Assembly (NCBI GenBank): GCA_930989465.1
Contig: CAKNLX010000003.1
Coordinates: forward strand, 1 to 52,518
DNA from: an uncultured Lactobacillus sp.
Lineage (GTDB): Bacteria; Bacillota; Bacilli; Lactobacillales; Lactobacillaceae
DNA length: 52,518 bases
Direction of reading: 5' to 3'
Below the pieces are notes generated by a model, which saw only the letters and a program-made list of their open reading frames with translations, was not told where the DNA came from and ran no database searches. The position numbers were made by a program, and so were the translations under genes. Positions 1 to 8,712 of the stretch are shown here, in pieces (position 1 is the first letter of the stretch; every line of letters starts with the position of its first letter).

Positions 1-1619
1 GCAATATCACGTTCACGTGATGATTGACCAACAATCATACCTTCGTAAACTTCAACACCAGCACCGATGAATAATTCACCACGTTGCTCAACTGATTGAA
101 GTGAGTAAGTAGTTGATTGACCTTGGTTAATTGATACCAAAGCACCATTACGACGGCCTGGGTTCCAGTTCTTAACAACTGGCTTGTATGCTTCAAAGGT
201 GTGGTTCATGATACCGTACCCACCAGTTTGTGACATGAATTCATTGTTGTAACCAATCAAACCACGTGATGGAACTAAGAATTCAAGACGAGTTTGGCCG
301 TTACCAGTTGATTCCATGTTCTTCATTTCACCTTTTCTTTGTGAAAGTGAATCGATAACTGAACCAACGTATTCATCTGGAGTATCAATTTGAACAGATT
401 CGAATGGTTCACACATAGTACCATCAATTTCACGGTAAATAACCTTAGGACGTGAAAGTTGTAATTCGAAGCCTTCACGACGAAGTTCTTCAACCAAGAT
501 TGAAAGGTGAAGTTCACCACGACCAGAAACAGTCCATGCGTTTAATTGATCAGTAGGTTCAACCTTTAATGAAACATCAGTACGAGTTTGACGGATCAAA
601 CGATCTTCAAGCTTCTTAGGAGTTACTTGGTCACCTTCACGACCTGCAAATGGTGAGTCGTTAGCAACAAAGTCCATTTGAAGGGTTGGTGGATCAATCT
701 TAAGAAGTGGCAATGCTTCTGGATGTTCTGCTGAAGCAATTGTTTCACCAACGTAAATATCATTAATACCACTAATAGCAATGATATCGCCGGCCTTAGC
801 TTCTTTAATTTCGTTACGCTTCAAACCGAAGTAACCAAATAATTTAGTAACACGGAAGTTTTGAGTAGAGCCATCACGCTTCATAACAGTGATGTTGTCT
901 CCAACTTTAACCTTACCGCGGTAAATTCTACCAACACCAATACGGCCAACGTAGTCATCCCAGTCAAGCATTGTGATTTGAAATTGTAAAGGCTCATCTG
1001 AATTGTCGATTGGAGCAGGAATATTCTTAATAATGGTATCAAAGATAGGATCCATAGTTTCTTTTTGAGTACTTGGATCTGCATCATATGATGAAGTACC
1101 ATTCAATGCTGATGCGTAAACAACTGGGAAGTCAAGCTGTTCATCGTTAGCACCTAATTCGATGAAGAGTTCAAGCACATCATCCAAAACCTTCTTAGGA
1201 CGAGCACCTGGACGATCAATCTTGTTCAAAACAACAATTGGCTTTACACCGGCTTCCAAAGCCTTCTTCAAAACAAAACGAGTCTGTGGCATTGGACCTT
1301 CATAAGCATCAACCAAAAGTAATGCTCCGTCTACCATGTGCATAACACGTTCAACTTCCCCACCAAAGTCGGCGTGACCTGGTGTATCCAAGATGTTGAT
1401 AGTAGTATCCTTGTATCGAACAGCAGTATTCTTAGATAAAATAGTAATACCACGTTCACGTTCAATAGCGTTTGAGTCCATAGCACGATCTTCCAGATTC
1501 ATATGTTCTGGTAAAGTATCAGATTGCTTCAATAATTGGTTAACCAAAGTAGTTTTACCGTGGTCAACGTGGGCAATGATAGCAATATTTCTAAGATCGT
1601 CTCTTCTTTTTTCTGACAA
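1..1619 (-). CDS. typA: GTP-binding translation factor TypA/BipA, 3' end cut by window edge
   Basis: Ribosome-associated translational GTPase of the EF-G-like superfamily, cytoplasmic, linked to ribosome assembly and stress growth. The N-terminus reads SEKRRDDLRNIAIIAHVDHG followed by KTT, which is the G1 P-loop of TypA. The partial product ends in GQSSRERDI, in the C-terminal region. About 539 codons are present; the family is about 610 aa, so roughly 75 residues lie outside the window. The start is TTG at 1619, preceded by a strong GGGAGG ribosome binding site at about 1628-1633; no ATG fits. The promoter and a hairpin leader lie immediately upstream. Identity is certain; only the C-terminus is unseen. 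Confidence 0.95.
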   Translation of the reverse strand, partial: MSEKRRDDLRNIAIIAHVDHGKTTLVNQLLKQSDTLPEHMNLEDRAMDSNAIERERGITILSKNTAVRYKDTTINILDTPGHADFGGEVERVMHMVDGALLLVDAYEGPMPQTRFVLKKALEAGVKPIVVLNKIDRPGARPKKVLDDVLELFIELGANDEQLDFPVVYASALNGTSSYDADPSTQKETMDPIFDTIIKNIPAPIDNSDEPLQFQITMLDWDDYVGRIGVGRIYRGKVKVGDNITVMKRDGSTQNFRVTKLFGYFGLKRNEIKEAKAGDIIAISGINDIYVGETIASAEHPEALPLLKIDPPTLQMDFVANDSPFAGREGDQVTPKKLEDRLIRQTRTDVSLKVEPTDQLNAWTVSGRGELHLSILVEELRREGFELQLSRPKVIYREIDGTMCEPFESVQIDTPDEYVGSVIDSLSQRKGEMKNMESTGNGQTRLEFLVPSRGLIGYNNEFMSQTGGYGIMNHTFEAYKPVVKNWNPGRRNGALVSINQGQSTTYSLQSVEQRGELFIGAGVEVYEGMIVGQSSRERDI

Positions 1620-1640
1620 AAGTATTCCTCCCCACTCTTC

Positions 1641-1669
1641 AATAAAAAAACTGTGACTCTGTCACAGTT
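1641..1669 (-). terminator. terminator-like hairpin in the typA leader (possible attenuator)
   Basis: A perfect 9-bp stem (AACTGTGAC / GTCACAGTT, 3-nt loop) at 1649-1669 is followed, in the direction of typA transcription, by TTTTTTTATT (1641-1650). It lies between the typA promoter and the typA ribosome binding site, so it would end transcription before the gene unless it is bypassed. The hairpin is seen directly; an attenuation role is inferred. Confidence 0.6.
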
Positions 1670-1733
1670 TCGGTAACGCAGTAGCGCCTTATCGAAGTGC
1701 TTCTATTTTTGATCTGTATAGTTACGTTAGTGA

Positions 1734-1762
1734 ATTTTACCACCTAACTGCACGCGGGTCAA
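1734..1762 (-). promoter_or_regulatory. sigma-A promoter of typA
   Basis: Minus strand: -35 TTGACC (1757-1762), 17-nt spacer, -10 TAAAAT (1734-1739). It lies about 115 nt upstream of the TTG start and leaves a leader of about 100 nt containing the terminator-like hairpin. Both boxes are close to consensus. Confidence 0.75.
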
Positions 1763-1870
1763 CGCATAACAATAAGTTAACTTTTAATTGTTTTCATCTA
1801 AAATCAAGCAAAATCGCTTAAAATATGGTAAAAATATATTAGATAAGTTTTTTAAAAAGGAGTAATTATT

Positions 1871-2425
1871 TTGATCTTAATGAAAGATATCGTGCGTGAC
1901 GGCGATCCCGTTTTACGCCAAGTTGCTAAGCCTTTAACTTTTCCGCTTAGCGACCACTACAAGCAATTAGCAGAAGATATGATGGAATATTTAGTTAATT
2001 CACAAGATCCAAAGATCGCTGAAAAACATCAACTTAGAGCAGGTGTTGGATTAGCTGCTCCACAAGTTGGCGAAGGCGTTCAAATGGCTGCGCTTTTAGT
2101 TCCTGATGATAAAGGTGAAATCATCTTTAAGGAAGTTTACGTTAACCCAGAAATCGTTTCTGAATCCGTACGTCAAGCTTGCCTTAGCGAAGGTGAAGGT
2201 TGCCTTAGCGTTGACAAAGTAATTAATGGTTACGTACCACGTCCAGACAAGTTAACTATTCATTACTACACTGTTGATGGAGAAGAAAAAACTATTCGCT
2301 TGAAAGATTATCCAGCTATTGTATCTTCTCATGAAATCGATCACCTTAATGGTCATCTTTTCTATGACAGAATTAATAAAAAAGATCCATTTGCACTTAA
2401 AGAAGATACTGTGGTTATTTCTTAA
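1871..2425 (+). CDS. def: peptide deformylase
   Basis: Removes the N-formyl group from nascent proteins; an Fe/Zn metalloenzyme in the cytosol at the ribosome exit. All three family motifs are present: [10 protein letters not shown] (about residues 58-67), EGCLSVD with the metal-binding Cys, and HEIDHLNG with the HExxH metal ligands. At 184 aa it has the size of Gram-positive type II deformylases. I keep the TTG start at 1871, because GGAG at 1859-1862 is 8 nt away, whereas the next ATG (1880) is 17 nt away. It stands alone, divergent from typA, and is closed by a strong terminator. Confidence 0.96.
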   Translation: MILMKDIVRDGDPVLRQVAKPLTFPLSDHYKQLAEDMMEYLVNSQDPKIAEKHQLRAGVGLAAPQVGEGVQMAALLVPDDKGEIIFKEVYVNPEIVSESVRQACLSEGEGCLSVDKVINGYVPRPDKLTIHYYTVDGEEKTIRLKDYPAIVSSHEIDHLNGHLFYDRINKKDPFALKEDTVVIS

Positions 2426-2445
2426 TTGTTATTTAACCAAAAAAA

Positions 2446-2472
2446 GAGTCTGCATAAGCAGGCTCTTTTTTT
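2446..2472 (+). terminator. intrinsic terminator of def
   Basis: 8-bp stem GAGTCTGC / GCAGGCTC (one G-U pair, 4-nt loop) followed by a run of T. Poly-A on the other side makes it potentially bidirectional. Confidence 0.85.
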
Positions 2473-2474
2473 AT

Positions 2475-2580
2475 AATAAAAAACCACTGGGTGACTGGAC
2501 CAGTGGTTCATACATTGGGAATTAAGAAGATTGAAGAGACTTCTTATAGCGAGTAAATGAGTTTATTCATCATTCACTAC
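2475..2580 (-). ncRNA. candidate small RNA between def and rpoY
   Basis: The 344-nt gap between def and rpoY contains a self-contained minus-strand transcription unit. A near-consensus promoter (2587-2615) predicts a start near 2580. About 75 nt further lies a 9-bp hairpin, AACCACTGG (2482-2490) / CCAGTGGTT (2500-2508), followed on the minus strand by TTTTTTATTATAA. The predicted RNA is about 105 nt. Two weaker internal pairings, AGAAG..CTTCT and AATGA..TCATT, could fold the 5' part. The only open frame from an ATG encodes about 9 residues and lacks a clear ribosome binding site. The promoter and terminator are seen; the RNA itself is inferred. Confidence 0.5.
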
Positions 2581-2586
2581 AAATTC

Positions 2587-2615
2587 ATAGTACAACTAAT
2601 GTTATTTTACGTCAA
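2587..2615 (-). promoter_or_regulatory. promoter of the candidate small RNA
   Basis: Minus strand: -35 TTGACG (2610-2615), 17-nt spacer, -10 TACTAT (2587-2592). It points away from rpoY toward def, and no minus-strand gene is there to explain it. Confidence 0.6.
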
Positions 2616-2693
2616 TAATTATCAAGAGAATTTCTTAATAATTTTCAAATGAATATAGATCTAAACATATTTATATACTTACCTTTACAAATA

Positions 2694-2702
2694 TGATAGA
2701 AT
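2694..2702 (+). promoter_or_regulatory. extended -10 promoter of rpoY-rnjA
   Basis: TGATAGAAT is an extended -10 (TGnTAGAAT) about 68 nt upstream of rpoY. The hexamer 17 nt further up (TATACT) is a poor -35, which is common for extended -10 promoters. Confidence 0.5.
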
Positions 2703-2769
2703 TTTTATTAGCTATAGAGCGATTTCACTCTAAATTGAACGTTTATACATTAATTAAGGAGAATCATTT

Positions 2770-2991
2770 ATGATTTACAAAGTTTTGTATCAAAAAGACA
2801 AAATTGTCAACCCACGTAGAGAAACTACTCAAACTCTTTACATGGAAGCTGACAACATGGTCGAAGCAAGAAGTACGGTTGAGGACAACACCCCCTATAA
2901 CATTGAACTCATCCAAGAATTAACAGGCAATTCTTTGGCTTACGAAAAAGAACACGCTGACTTTAAGTTAACTACGTTCGATAAGAAGTAA
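2770..2991 (+). CDS. rpoY: RNA polymerase epsilon subunit
   Basis: Small Firmicute RNA polymerase accessory subunit (YkzG family, formerly DUF1447), 73 aa. The N-terminus MIYKVLYQ and the charged body, with [11 protein letters not shown] in the middle, match the family and its usual length of about 70 aa. AAGGAG lies 8-10 nt upstream of the ATG. It is followed after 6 nt by rnjA, the conserved gene pair across Bacillales and Lactobacillales, so the two are surely cotranscribed. Confidence 0.93.
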   Translation: MIYKVLYQKDKIVNPRRETTQTLYMEADNMVEARSTVEDNTPYNIELIQELTGNSLAYEKEHADFKLTTFDKK

Positions 2992-2997
2992 TAAAGA

Positions 2998-4677
2998 GTG
3001 CGAATTAAAAATAATGAAGTAGCCGTTTATGCAATCGGGGGTTTGCATGAAATCGGTAAAAATATGTATTGTGTCCAGTATCAGGATGAAATTATCATCA
3101 TGGACTGTGGTATTAAATTCCCCGAAGACGATTTATTAGGTATTAACTACGTTATTTCAGATTATTCATACCTAATCAAAAACCGTAAGAAGATTAAGGC
3201 TCTTGTAGTTAGTCACGGACATGAAGACCACATTGGTGGTATTCCATTTTTATTGGAAAAGATTCCTGAAATTCCTGTTTATGCAACTCCATTTGCCCTC
3301 TCATTAATCAGAGGCAAATTGGAAGAACATGGTATTTTGAAGACTACCGAACTGCATGAAGAACATGAAGATACGGTTTTAAAATTTAAGAAATTATCTG
3401 TTTCTTTCTTCAGAACCACACACTCCATTCCTGATACTTTAGGAATTGCTGTTCATACACCGCTTGGTGCTGTTGTCTTTACCGGTGACTTTAAGTTTGA
3501 CTTAACTCCTGTTATGAATCAACCTGCACCAGATTTCCAAAAAATGGCTCAATTAGGTAAAGAAGGTGTACTTGCCCTTCTTTCAGATTCTACTAACGCT
3601 GAAGTTAGTCAATTTACTAAATCTGAAAGATTCGTTGCACAGTCGCTTCATAATATTATTACTGGTATTCATGGGCGAATTATTTTCGCTACATTTGCCT
3701 CTAACCTTTATCGTGTTTCTACAGCTATACAAGCAGCTATCGATACAGGTAGAAAAGTTGCCATTTTTGGACGTAGTATGGAAAATGGTGTAGATAACGG
3801 AATCGATTTAGGATACTTAAATGTTCCAAAGGATTTAATTGTTGATGCAGAAGAGATTAACAAGCTGCCACCTGACAAAGTTATGATTCTATGTACTGGA
3901 TCACAAGGTGAACCATTAGCAGCTCTTTCAAGAATTGCCAATGGTACTCACAGACAAATAACTTTACAGCCTGGCGATACAGTTATCTTCTCTTCTAACC
4001 CTATTCCAGGAAACACATTGAGCGTTAACCACTTAATTAACAAATTAATGGAAGGCGGCGCTAATGTCATTCATGGTCGTGTTAACAACGTCCACACTTC
4101 TGGTCACGGTGGTCAAGAAGAATTAAAGATGATGGTTCGCTTATCTAAGCCTAAGTACATGATTCCAGTTCACGGTGAGTACAGAATGCAGGTTATTCAT
4201 ACACAGTTAGCACAAGAAGCTGGTGTACCTGCTGAAAATACTTTCGTGTTGTCCAACGGTGAAGTTGTTTGTTTTGGGCCAAATGGAGCTAGAATTGCTG
4301 GTAGAATCCCTGCAGGCGATGTTTATGTTGATACTTCGGGTACTGCAGATGTTGGTAATGTTGTCGTACACGATCGTCAAATTCTTTCAGAAGAAGGTTT
4401 GGTTGTCGCTGTAGCAACTGTTGATTACAAATATAAACGTGTCTTAGCTGGTCCTGATATTCTCAGTCGTGGTTTCGTCTACATGCGTGAATCAACTGAA
4501 CTGATTAACCAAGCACAAAAGCACGTCTACCACGTTCTTCGAAATGAAATGGCTAAATCAGACAAGCCTAAAGAAAGTGATATCAAGAAGGCAATTTCTG
4601 AAAATCTTTCTGATTTTCTTTACTCTAAGACTGAACGGCGACCAATGATTTTGCCAATTATTATTGAAAAGAAATAA
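2998..4677 (+). CDS. rnjA: ribonuclease J1
   Basis: 5'-to-3' exo- and endoribonuclease for mRNA decay and 16S rRNA maturation; metallo-beta-lactamase/beta-CASP family. The motif HGHEDHIGG supplies the di-zinc ligands (about residues 74-82), TGDFKFD follows, and the beta-CASP segment includes TSGHGGQEEL and PVHGEYR. The length of 559 aa is normal. The start is GTG at 2998, 6 nt after the rpoY stop, with only a weak upstream purine stretch, so translation is probably coupled to rpoY. A UUCG terminator ends the operon. Confidence 0.96.
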   Translation: MRIKNNEVAVYAIGGLHEIGKNMYCVQYQDEIIIMDCGIKFPEDDLLGINYVISDYSYLIKNRKKIKALVVSHGHEDHIGGIPFLLEKIPEIPVYATPFALSLIRGKLEEHGILKTTELHEEHEDTVLKFKKLSVSFFRTTHSIPDTLGIAVHTPLGAVVFTGDFKFDLTPVMNQPAPDFQKMAQLGKEGVLALLSDSTNAEVSQFTKSERFVAQSLHNIITGIHGRIIFATFASNLYRVSTAIQAAIDTGRKVAIFGRSMENGVDNGIDLGYLNVPKDLIVDAEEINKLPPDKVMILCTGSQGEPLAALSRIANGTHRQITLQPGDTVIFSSNPIPGNTLSVNHLINKLMEGGANVIHGRVNNVHTSGHGGQEELKMMVRLSKPKYMIPVHGEYRMQVIHTQLAQEAGVPAENTFVLSNGEVVCFGPNGARIAGRIPAGDVYVDTSGTADVGNVVVHDRQILSEEGLVVAVATVDYKYKRVLAGPDILSRGFVYMRESTELINQAQKHVYHVLRNEMAKSDKPKESDIKKAISENLSDFLYSKTERRPMILPIIIEKK

Positions 4678-4683
4678 AAAATT

Positions 4684-4710
4684 AGACTCCTTCGGGAGTC
4701 TTTTATTTTG
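4684..4710 (+). terminator. intrinsic terminator of rpoY-rnjA
   Basis: Perfect 7-bp stem AGACTCC / GGAGTCT closed by a TTCG tetraloop, followed by TTTATTTTG. Confidence 0.9.
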
Positions 4711-4722
4711 AATATAAGATAT

Positions 4723-5663
4723 ATGAATAAAAAAATTAAAGTACATTTATTAGTTAATGAAGTAGCTGGAAATGGAAATGCTGTTGCAACTGATCATTCC
4801 TTGCAAAAGGTATTAAATAATCTAAATATTCCATTTAGTCATAAAAAGAGCAATTATCCTGGCGAACTCATTAAGTTGGCTGAAGATTATGCCAATAAAA
4901 ATCCTAACCCAAATGATATTTTAATCGTTGTGGGTGGTGATGGATCTTTCAATGAGGCTTTAAATGGTATTAAAAGATCAAATTTCCCTGAAACACCCAT
5001 AACATATTTACCTGCTGGAACTGGCAATGATTTTGCGCGAGGAGCTGGATTAACTAACGATCCTTTGCAACTAGTTAATAATTTATTGCAAGATCCCGAG
5101 CCGGAACGCGTTGATTGCGGATTCTTTACTTCAAATATAGCTAAAATGCCGCATGGTTATTTTGTTAATAATTTTGGAATCGGCTTTGACGCATTTGTGG
5201 TTCATGAAAGCAATAATGAGAAACTAAAGAAAAAGTTAAATCATGTTAATTTTGGTAATTTGATTTATGGCTTAAATATTATTAAAGCTCTTGCAAAACA
5301 GAATACATTTACGGTTACGATCAAAACGGCAAATGAAACTGTGCGCTACGGGGATGCTTATTTCGTGACTACTACCAATCATCCATATTTTGGTGGTGGA
5401 ATTGCGATTTTACCCAAAGCTGACATCATCATTTAGATACTGTGATCGTAGAAAAGCCCAACTTATTCAAATTTATCCATCTTTTTGGCAAATTATTAAA
5501 AGATGGATCACATGTAAATGCTCCCCAATTTCACTATATAGAGGCTAAAGAGATTCAAGTTACAACTCAAAAGCCAGAGTTTGCACAAATTGACGGTGAA
5601 GATTATGACGCCCAAGATTTTAAATTAACATTTAAAATAGATCACTTTAATTTGTTGAAATAA
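4723..5663 (+). pseudogene. diacylglycerol/lipid kinase (YegS/BmrU type), frameshifted
   Basis: Lipid kinase with a DAGK catalytic domain; the family phosphorylates diacylglycerol or related lipids at the membrane. The first frame (4723-5436) has the nucleotide-binding GGDGSFNEALNGI and PAGTGNDFARG motifs and runs to ILPKAD, then hits TAG at 5434-5436. The downstream frame (from about 5427) continues as HHLDTVIVEKPNLFKF, the expected C-terminal part, and ends at 5663. The two parts together (about 312 aa) fit one normal protein, so a non-triplet deletion near 5424-5430 split it. A TTG at 4708 could extend the N-terminus by five codons. No good ribosome binding site is visible. A sequencing error would look the same. 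Confidence 0.85.
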
Positions 5664-5669
5664 GCAAAA

Positions 5670-5709
5670 AAGCTAAGGTTTTCATTCAGATGAATGATTA
5701 TCTTAGCTT
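5670..5709. terminator. bidirectional terminator between the lipid-kinase gene and recD2
   Basis: Outer stem AAGCTAAG / CTTAGCTT and inner stem TCATTCA / TGAATGA. A-runs on the left and T-runs on the right serve both converging genes. Confidence 0.8.
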
Positions 5710-5713
5710 CTTT

Positions 5714-8068
5714 TTATAATTTAATATTTTCCATTCCAATCATTGGATCTATCTCACCTGAATAAATCTTTTCAGGCGTCAAAATATAATCCTCTGGTTC
5801 TTGTTTTTCAGATTCAGGTGCTGCAACTTCATCTTTTGTTTTTTCTTCACTAGTTTCAGTAACTTTAATACCCAATTGAGCACAGATTTTATCTGCCAAT
5901 CCAGTTTTTCGATCATTTCCTGGCGTATTAAAAGCTGCTGCAAAGGCTCGTGGATCTCCTACTAAAACCAAATTTTTCTCAGCTCGAGTAATCGCCGTAT
6001 AAAGCAAATTTCGTTTAAGCATCACATAGTTCTGCATAGTCAAATTCAAGATAACTAATGGAAATTCTGAACCTTGTGACTTATGAATAGTAATCGCATA
6101 CGCTCTGGTTAAATCAGTTAAATCTTTTTTACCAAAACTTACTTCCCGATCATCAAAATTAGCAACCATGCATTCTTTAGAATTATCTTCATCGATACTA
6201 ATTATTTTACCAATTTGGCCATTATAGATATCTTTTTCAGGATTATTTTGCAATTGTAAAATTCGATCACCAATTCTGAAAATTTCATTGCGTACTTCTA
6301 AAAATTTACTCTTAGCTTTAGGCGGATTCATTATTTCTTGAATAACATCATTTAAATTGTTTACTCCGCCGCTACCATGATACATGGCACTCAATACTTG
6401 GACATCATCCTTATCAAAGCCACGTTTTAAAGCTAATTTGACAATTTGTCCTACTGCATCCCCCACCAACTCAGGTCTACAGCTAATAAATGAATAATTC
6501 TTAGTCTTTTTAAATAAAGCTTGTTGGTCTCTGCCCTCATTTACATCGTGAGCCAGCGTAATAATCGTTGACTCATCCCCTTGTCGGTGAATTTGCTTTA
6601 AAACTGTAGTCGGAAAAGCATGTGACTTAATTAAATCGCTAAATACGTTACCCGCACCGACAGAAGGTAACTGATCCTTATCTCCTACAAACACAATATG
6701 ACGAGTTTGGTTAATGCTAGAAAGAAGCTGCTTAAACAAGAACATGTCGACCATAGACATCTCATCGATGATCAAAATTTCACCATTTAGCTCATTTAGA
6801 TCTTCAGCATTTGCGTCTCCAATGCCTAACCCTAGAAGTCGATGAATCGTTTTGGCACTAATTCCGGTTATTTCTCCCATTCTCTTAGCAGCTCTACCAG
6901 TTGGCGCTGCTAATAAAAATGGTGGATCTTCACTATATAGCGATGAAGCAGGTATTTCTGCCAATTTTCTTAATGCTAGCAATATCCCATTGATAATGGT
7001 GGTTTTACCTGTCCCAGGACCACCTGTCAAAATTGAAATAGGATTGTTCAAAGCATTCTTGATAGCAAGCTTCTGTGTGTCATCATACTTAATTTTTAAT
7101 TCTTGCTCCGCATCCTTGATAGCTTGTTCAATTTTCTTATCGCTATACTGTTCATCATCCTGTGCTTTTCTACTTTCCACCAAACTCTTCATAGAACGGG
7201 CAATATCGACCTCTGTTTGATAAATATTTTGTAAAAAAGCATTTTCACCATCAACTATTACTTTGCCCTTTTTCTGCAATTCATTTACACAAATCGCAAT
7301 TGGATCAAATTGTGGGATTTGCAATAATTCTTTAGCACCAGTCAGTAAATCGGATAGTGGAACATAAGTATTGCCTTCACCACTCAAAGCGTCTAGCAGA
7401 ACCTGATAAATGGCCCCATTTATTCTTCTTGGATCATCATTGGGTATCTCCAATTGCTTGCCGATGGTATCTGCTGTTTTAAATGCATAACCTGTAATTT
7501 CATTAACGGCAGCATAAGGATCCTCTTTTAATTTATCTAGAGCTGCTCCATGATAGCATTGGTAAATCCTAGCGGCTACCTGTTTCCTTATTCCATATTG
7601 AGCTAGTTTTAAGACGATTTCAGAATAAGAATCCATCGAATTTAGACCCGACAATAAGCTATCTTTTTGCTTTTTAGTTAAAGATAACGTGTCGATTTTA
7701 GCAGGATTTTCTTTTAAAACATCTAAAGCATTTAATCCCAATTCTTCAATAATGGTACCCGCTGTTTTTTTACCAATACCTGGGAATTTATTAGAACTCA
7801 AATAATTAGTGAGTGAGCCTTCTTCATGAGGCATGATTGGCTTATAGCTATTAGCGCGAAATTGTAAACCGAATTTTTCATGCATAACCAGTTTACCATC
7901 GAAGCGATAGCTACTACCAATTTGCACATCACCAAAATTACCAGTTACCTTAATTTCGCTACGTGAATAATTTTCGAGTGAACCAATGATTTCAACATCG
8001 AGGATTTTATATAAATCTTTATCATTTTCAAAAACAATCCCGTTAATTTTACCGGTGAATTCGCTCAT
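5714..8068 (-). CDS. recD2: RecD2-type ATP-dependent DNA helicase
   Basis: SF1B 5'-to-3' DNA helicase of the RecD-like family found without RecBC; involved in mismatch repair and fork maintenance. At 784 aa it has the long N-terminal region of RecD2, with helix-hairpin-helix-like FPGIGKKTAG at about residue 95. The helicase core has Walker A GGPGTGKTT near residue 350, Walker B LIIDEMSMVD, GDKDQLPSVG, and the C-terminal AITIHKSQGSEF and YTAITRAEK motifs. The acidic tail after about residue 745 is variable. It is coupled to the upstream TPR gene by TAATG (1-nt overlap). It is the last gene of a three-gene unit. Confidence 0.95.
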   Translation of the reverse strand: MSEFTGKINGIVFENDKDLYKILDVEIIGSLENYSRSEIKVTGNFGDVQIGSSYRFDGKLVMHEKFGLQFRANSYKPIMPHEEGSLTNYLSSNKFPGIGKKTAGTIIEELGLNALDVLKENPAKIDTLSLTKKQKDSLLSGLNSMDSYSEIVLKLAQYGIRKQVAARIYQCYHGAALDKLKEDPYAAVNEITGYAFKTADTIGKQLEIPNDDPRRINGAIYQVLLDALSGEGNTYVPLSDLLTGAKELLQIPQFDPIAICVNELQKKGKVIVDGENAFLQNIYQTEVDIARSMKSLVESRKAQDDEQYSDKKIEQAIKDAEQELKIKYDDTQKLAIKNALNNPISILTGGPGTGKTTIINGILLALRKLAEIPASSLYSEDPPFLLAAPTGRAAKRMGEITGISAKTIHRLLGLGIGDANAEDLNELNGEILIIDEMSMVDMFLFKQLLSSINQTRHIVFVGDKDQLPSVGAGNVFSDLIKSHAFPTTVLKQIHRQGDESTIITLAHDVNEGRDQQALFKKTKNYSFISCRPELVGDAVGQIVKLALKRGFDKDDVQVLSAMYHGSGGVNNLNDVIQEIMNPPKAKSKFLEVRNEIFRIGDRILQLQNNPEKDIYNGQIGKIISIDEDNSKECMVANFDDREVSFGKKDLTDLTRAYAITIHKSQGSEFPLVILNLTMQNYVMLKRNLLYTAITRAEKNLVLVGDPRAFAAAFNTPGNDRKTGLADKICAQLGIKVTETSEEKTKDEVAAPESEKQEPEDYILTPEKIYSGEIDPMIGMENIKL

Positions 8069-8712
8069 TACTTTTTCTTTTCCTTATCATTCAGCATTTT
8101 CATAATTGAAGCATATTGATCCATTGCCCGCTTATAGTATTTTTCATCCATTGCTTTCGCTTTTGCAAAATATGCTTCTGCCTGAGTTCGATCTTTTTCC
8201 ATGGTAGAAACACCAAGCAAGAAATATATCTTAGCTGTTCGCCTATCTTTAGGAATCATGAGATAGGCTTGCTGGGCTTGAGCATTTTCGCCTAAGCTCA
8301 TCCAAATATCCCCTAATAATTCTTGCACCTTATCATCAACTTTTTTGATTGTTAAAGCATACGCAAGAGCTTTTTGGCTCTGACCTAATTTTAAATAAGT
8401 TAATGCCTTCTGATATAAAGTCAAATCGTCATTAGGAATTTGGTCCAATAATGCCAAAGCTTTATCAAAATCACCCTGCATATAGTAGCTAACAGCTAAA
8501 TTGTAATTTAACTCTTGCGGCTTTTTAACTAAGTGCTGCGCTTGTTCCAACAGCTGCTGTGCCTGATCTACACTACCTTGTTCAATTAAATAAGTTGATA
8601 ATTGCAAATAGTTTTCAATATTCTGTGGTTTTTGATCAATTTTTTGAACTAATAAATGAATCGCCTGATCAACCTTGCCATTATCATAAAGCTGTGCAAT
8701 TTTTTTATCCAT
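8068..8712 (-). CDS. tetratricopeptide repeat protein
   Basis: 214 aa of soluble TPR-like helical repeats with alternating Ala, Leu and Tyr signatures (for example DQAIHLLVQKIDQKPQN, then SVDQAQQLLEQAQ, then GDFDKALALLDQIP). Such proteins are scaffolds; no enzymatic residues are visible and no signal peptide is present. Start and stop codons overlap both neighbours (TAATG at 8068 and 8712), so it is made together with RecD2 and the phosphatase-family protein. A TPR gene beside recD2 is common in lactobacilli; its partner is unknown. Confidence 0.85.
   Translation of the reverse strand: MDKKIAQLYDNGKVDQAIHLLVQKIDQKPQNIENYLQLSTYLIEQGSVDQAQQLLEQAQHLVKKPQELNYNLAVSYYMQGDFDKALALLDQIPNDDLTLYQKALTYLKLGQSQKALAYALTIKKVDDKVQELLGDIWMSLGENAQAQQAYLMIPKDRRTAKIYFLLGVSTMEKDRTQAEAYFAKAKAMDEKYYKRAMDQYASIMKMLNDKEKKK

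Noticed and set aside
2516-2590. Minus-strand stretch ending RYKKSLQSS as a transposase remnant
   Set aside because: Only about 13 residues are open before stops in that frame and I cannot match it to a known transposase; the promoter-terminator layout fits a small RNA better.
5442-5663. Separate 73-aa gene after the lipid kinase
   Set aside because: It reads as the C-terminal part of the DAGK-family protein in a shifted frame and has no start signal of its own.
6852-7220. Plus-strand open frame opposite recD2
   Set aside because: Antisense shadow of the helicase core with no start signals.
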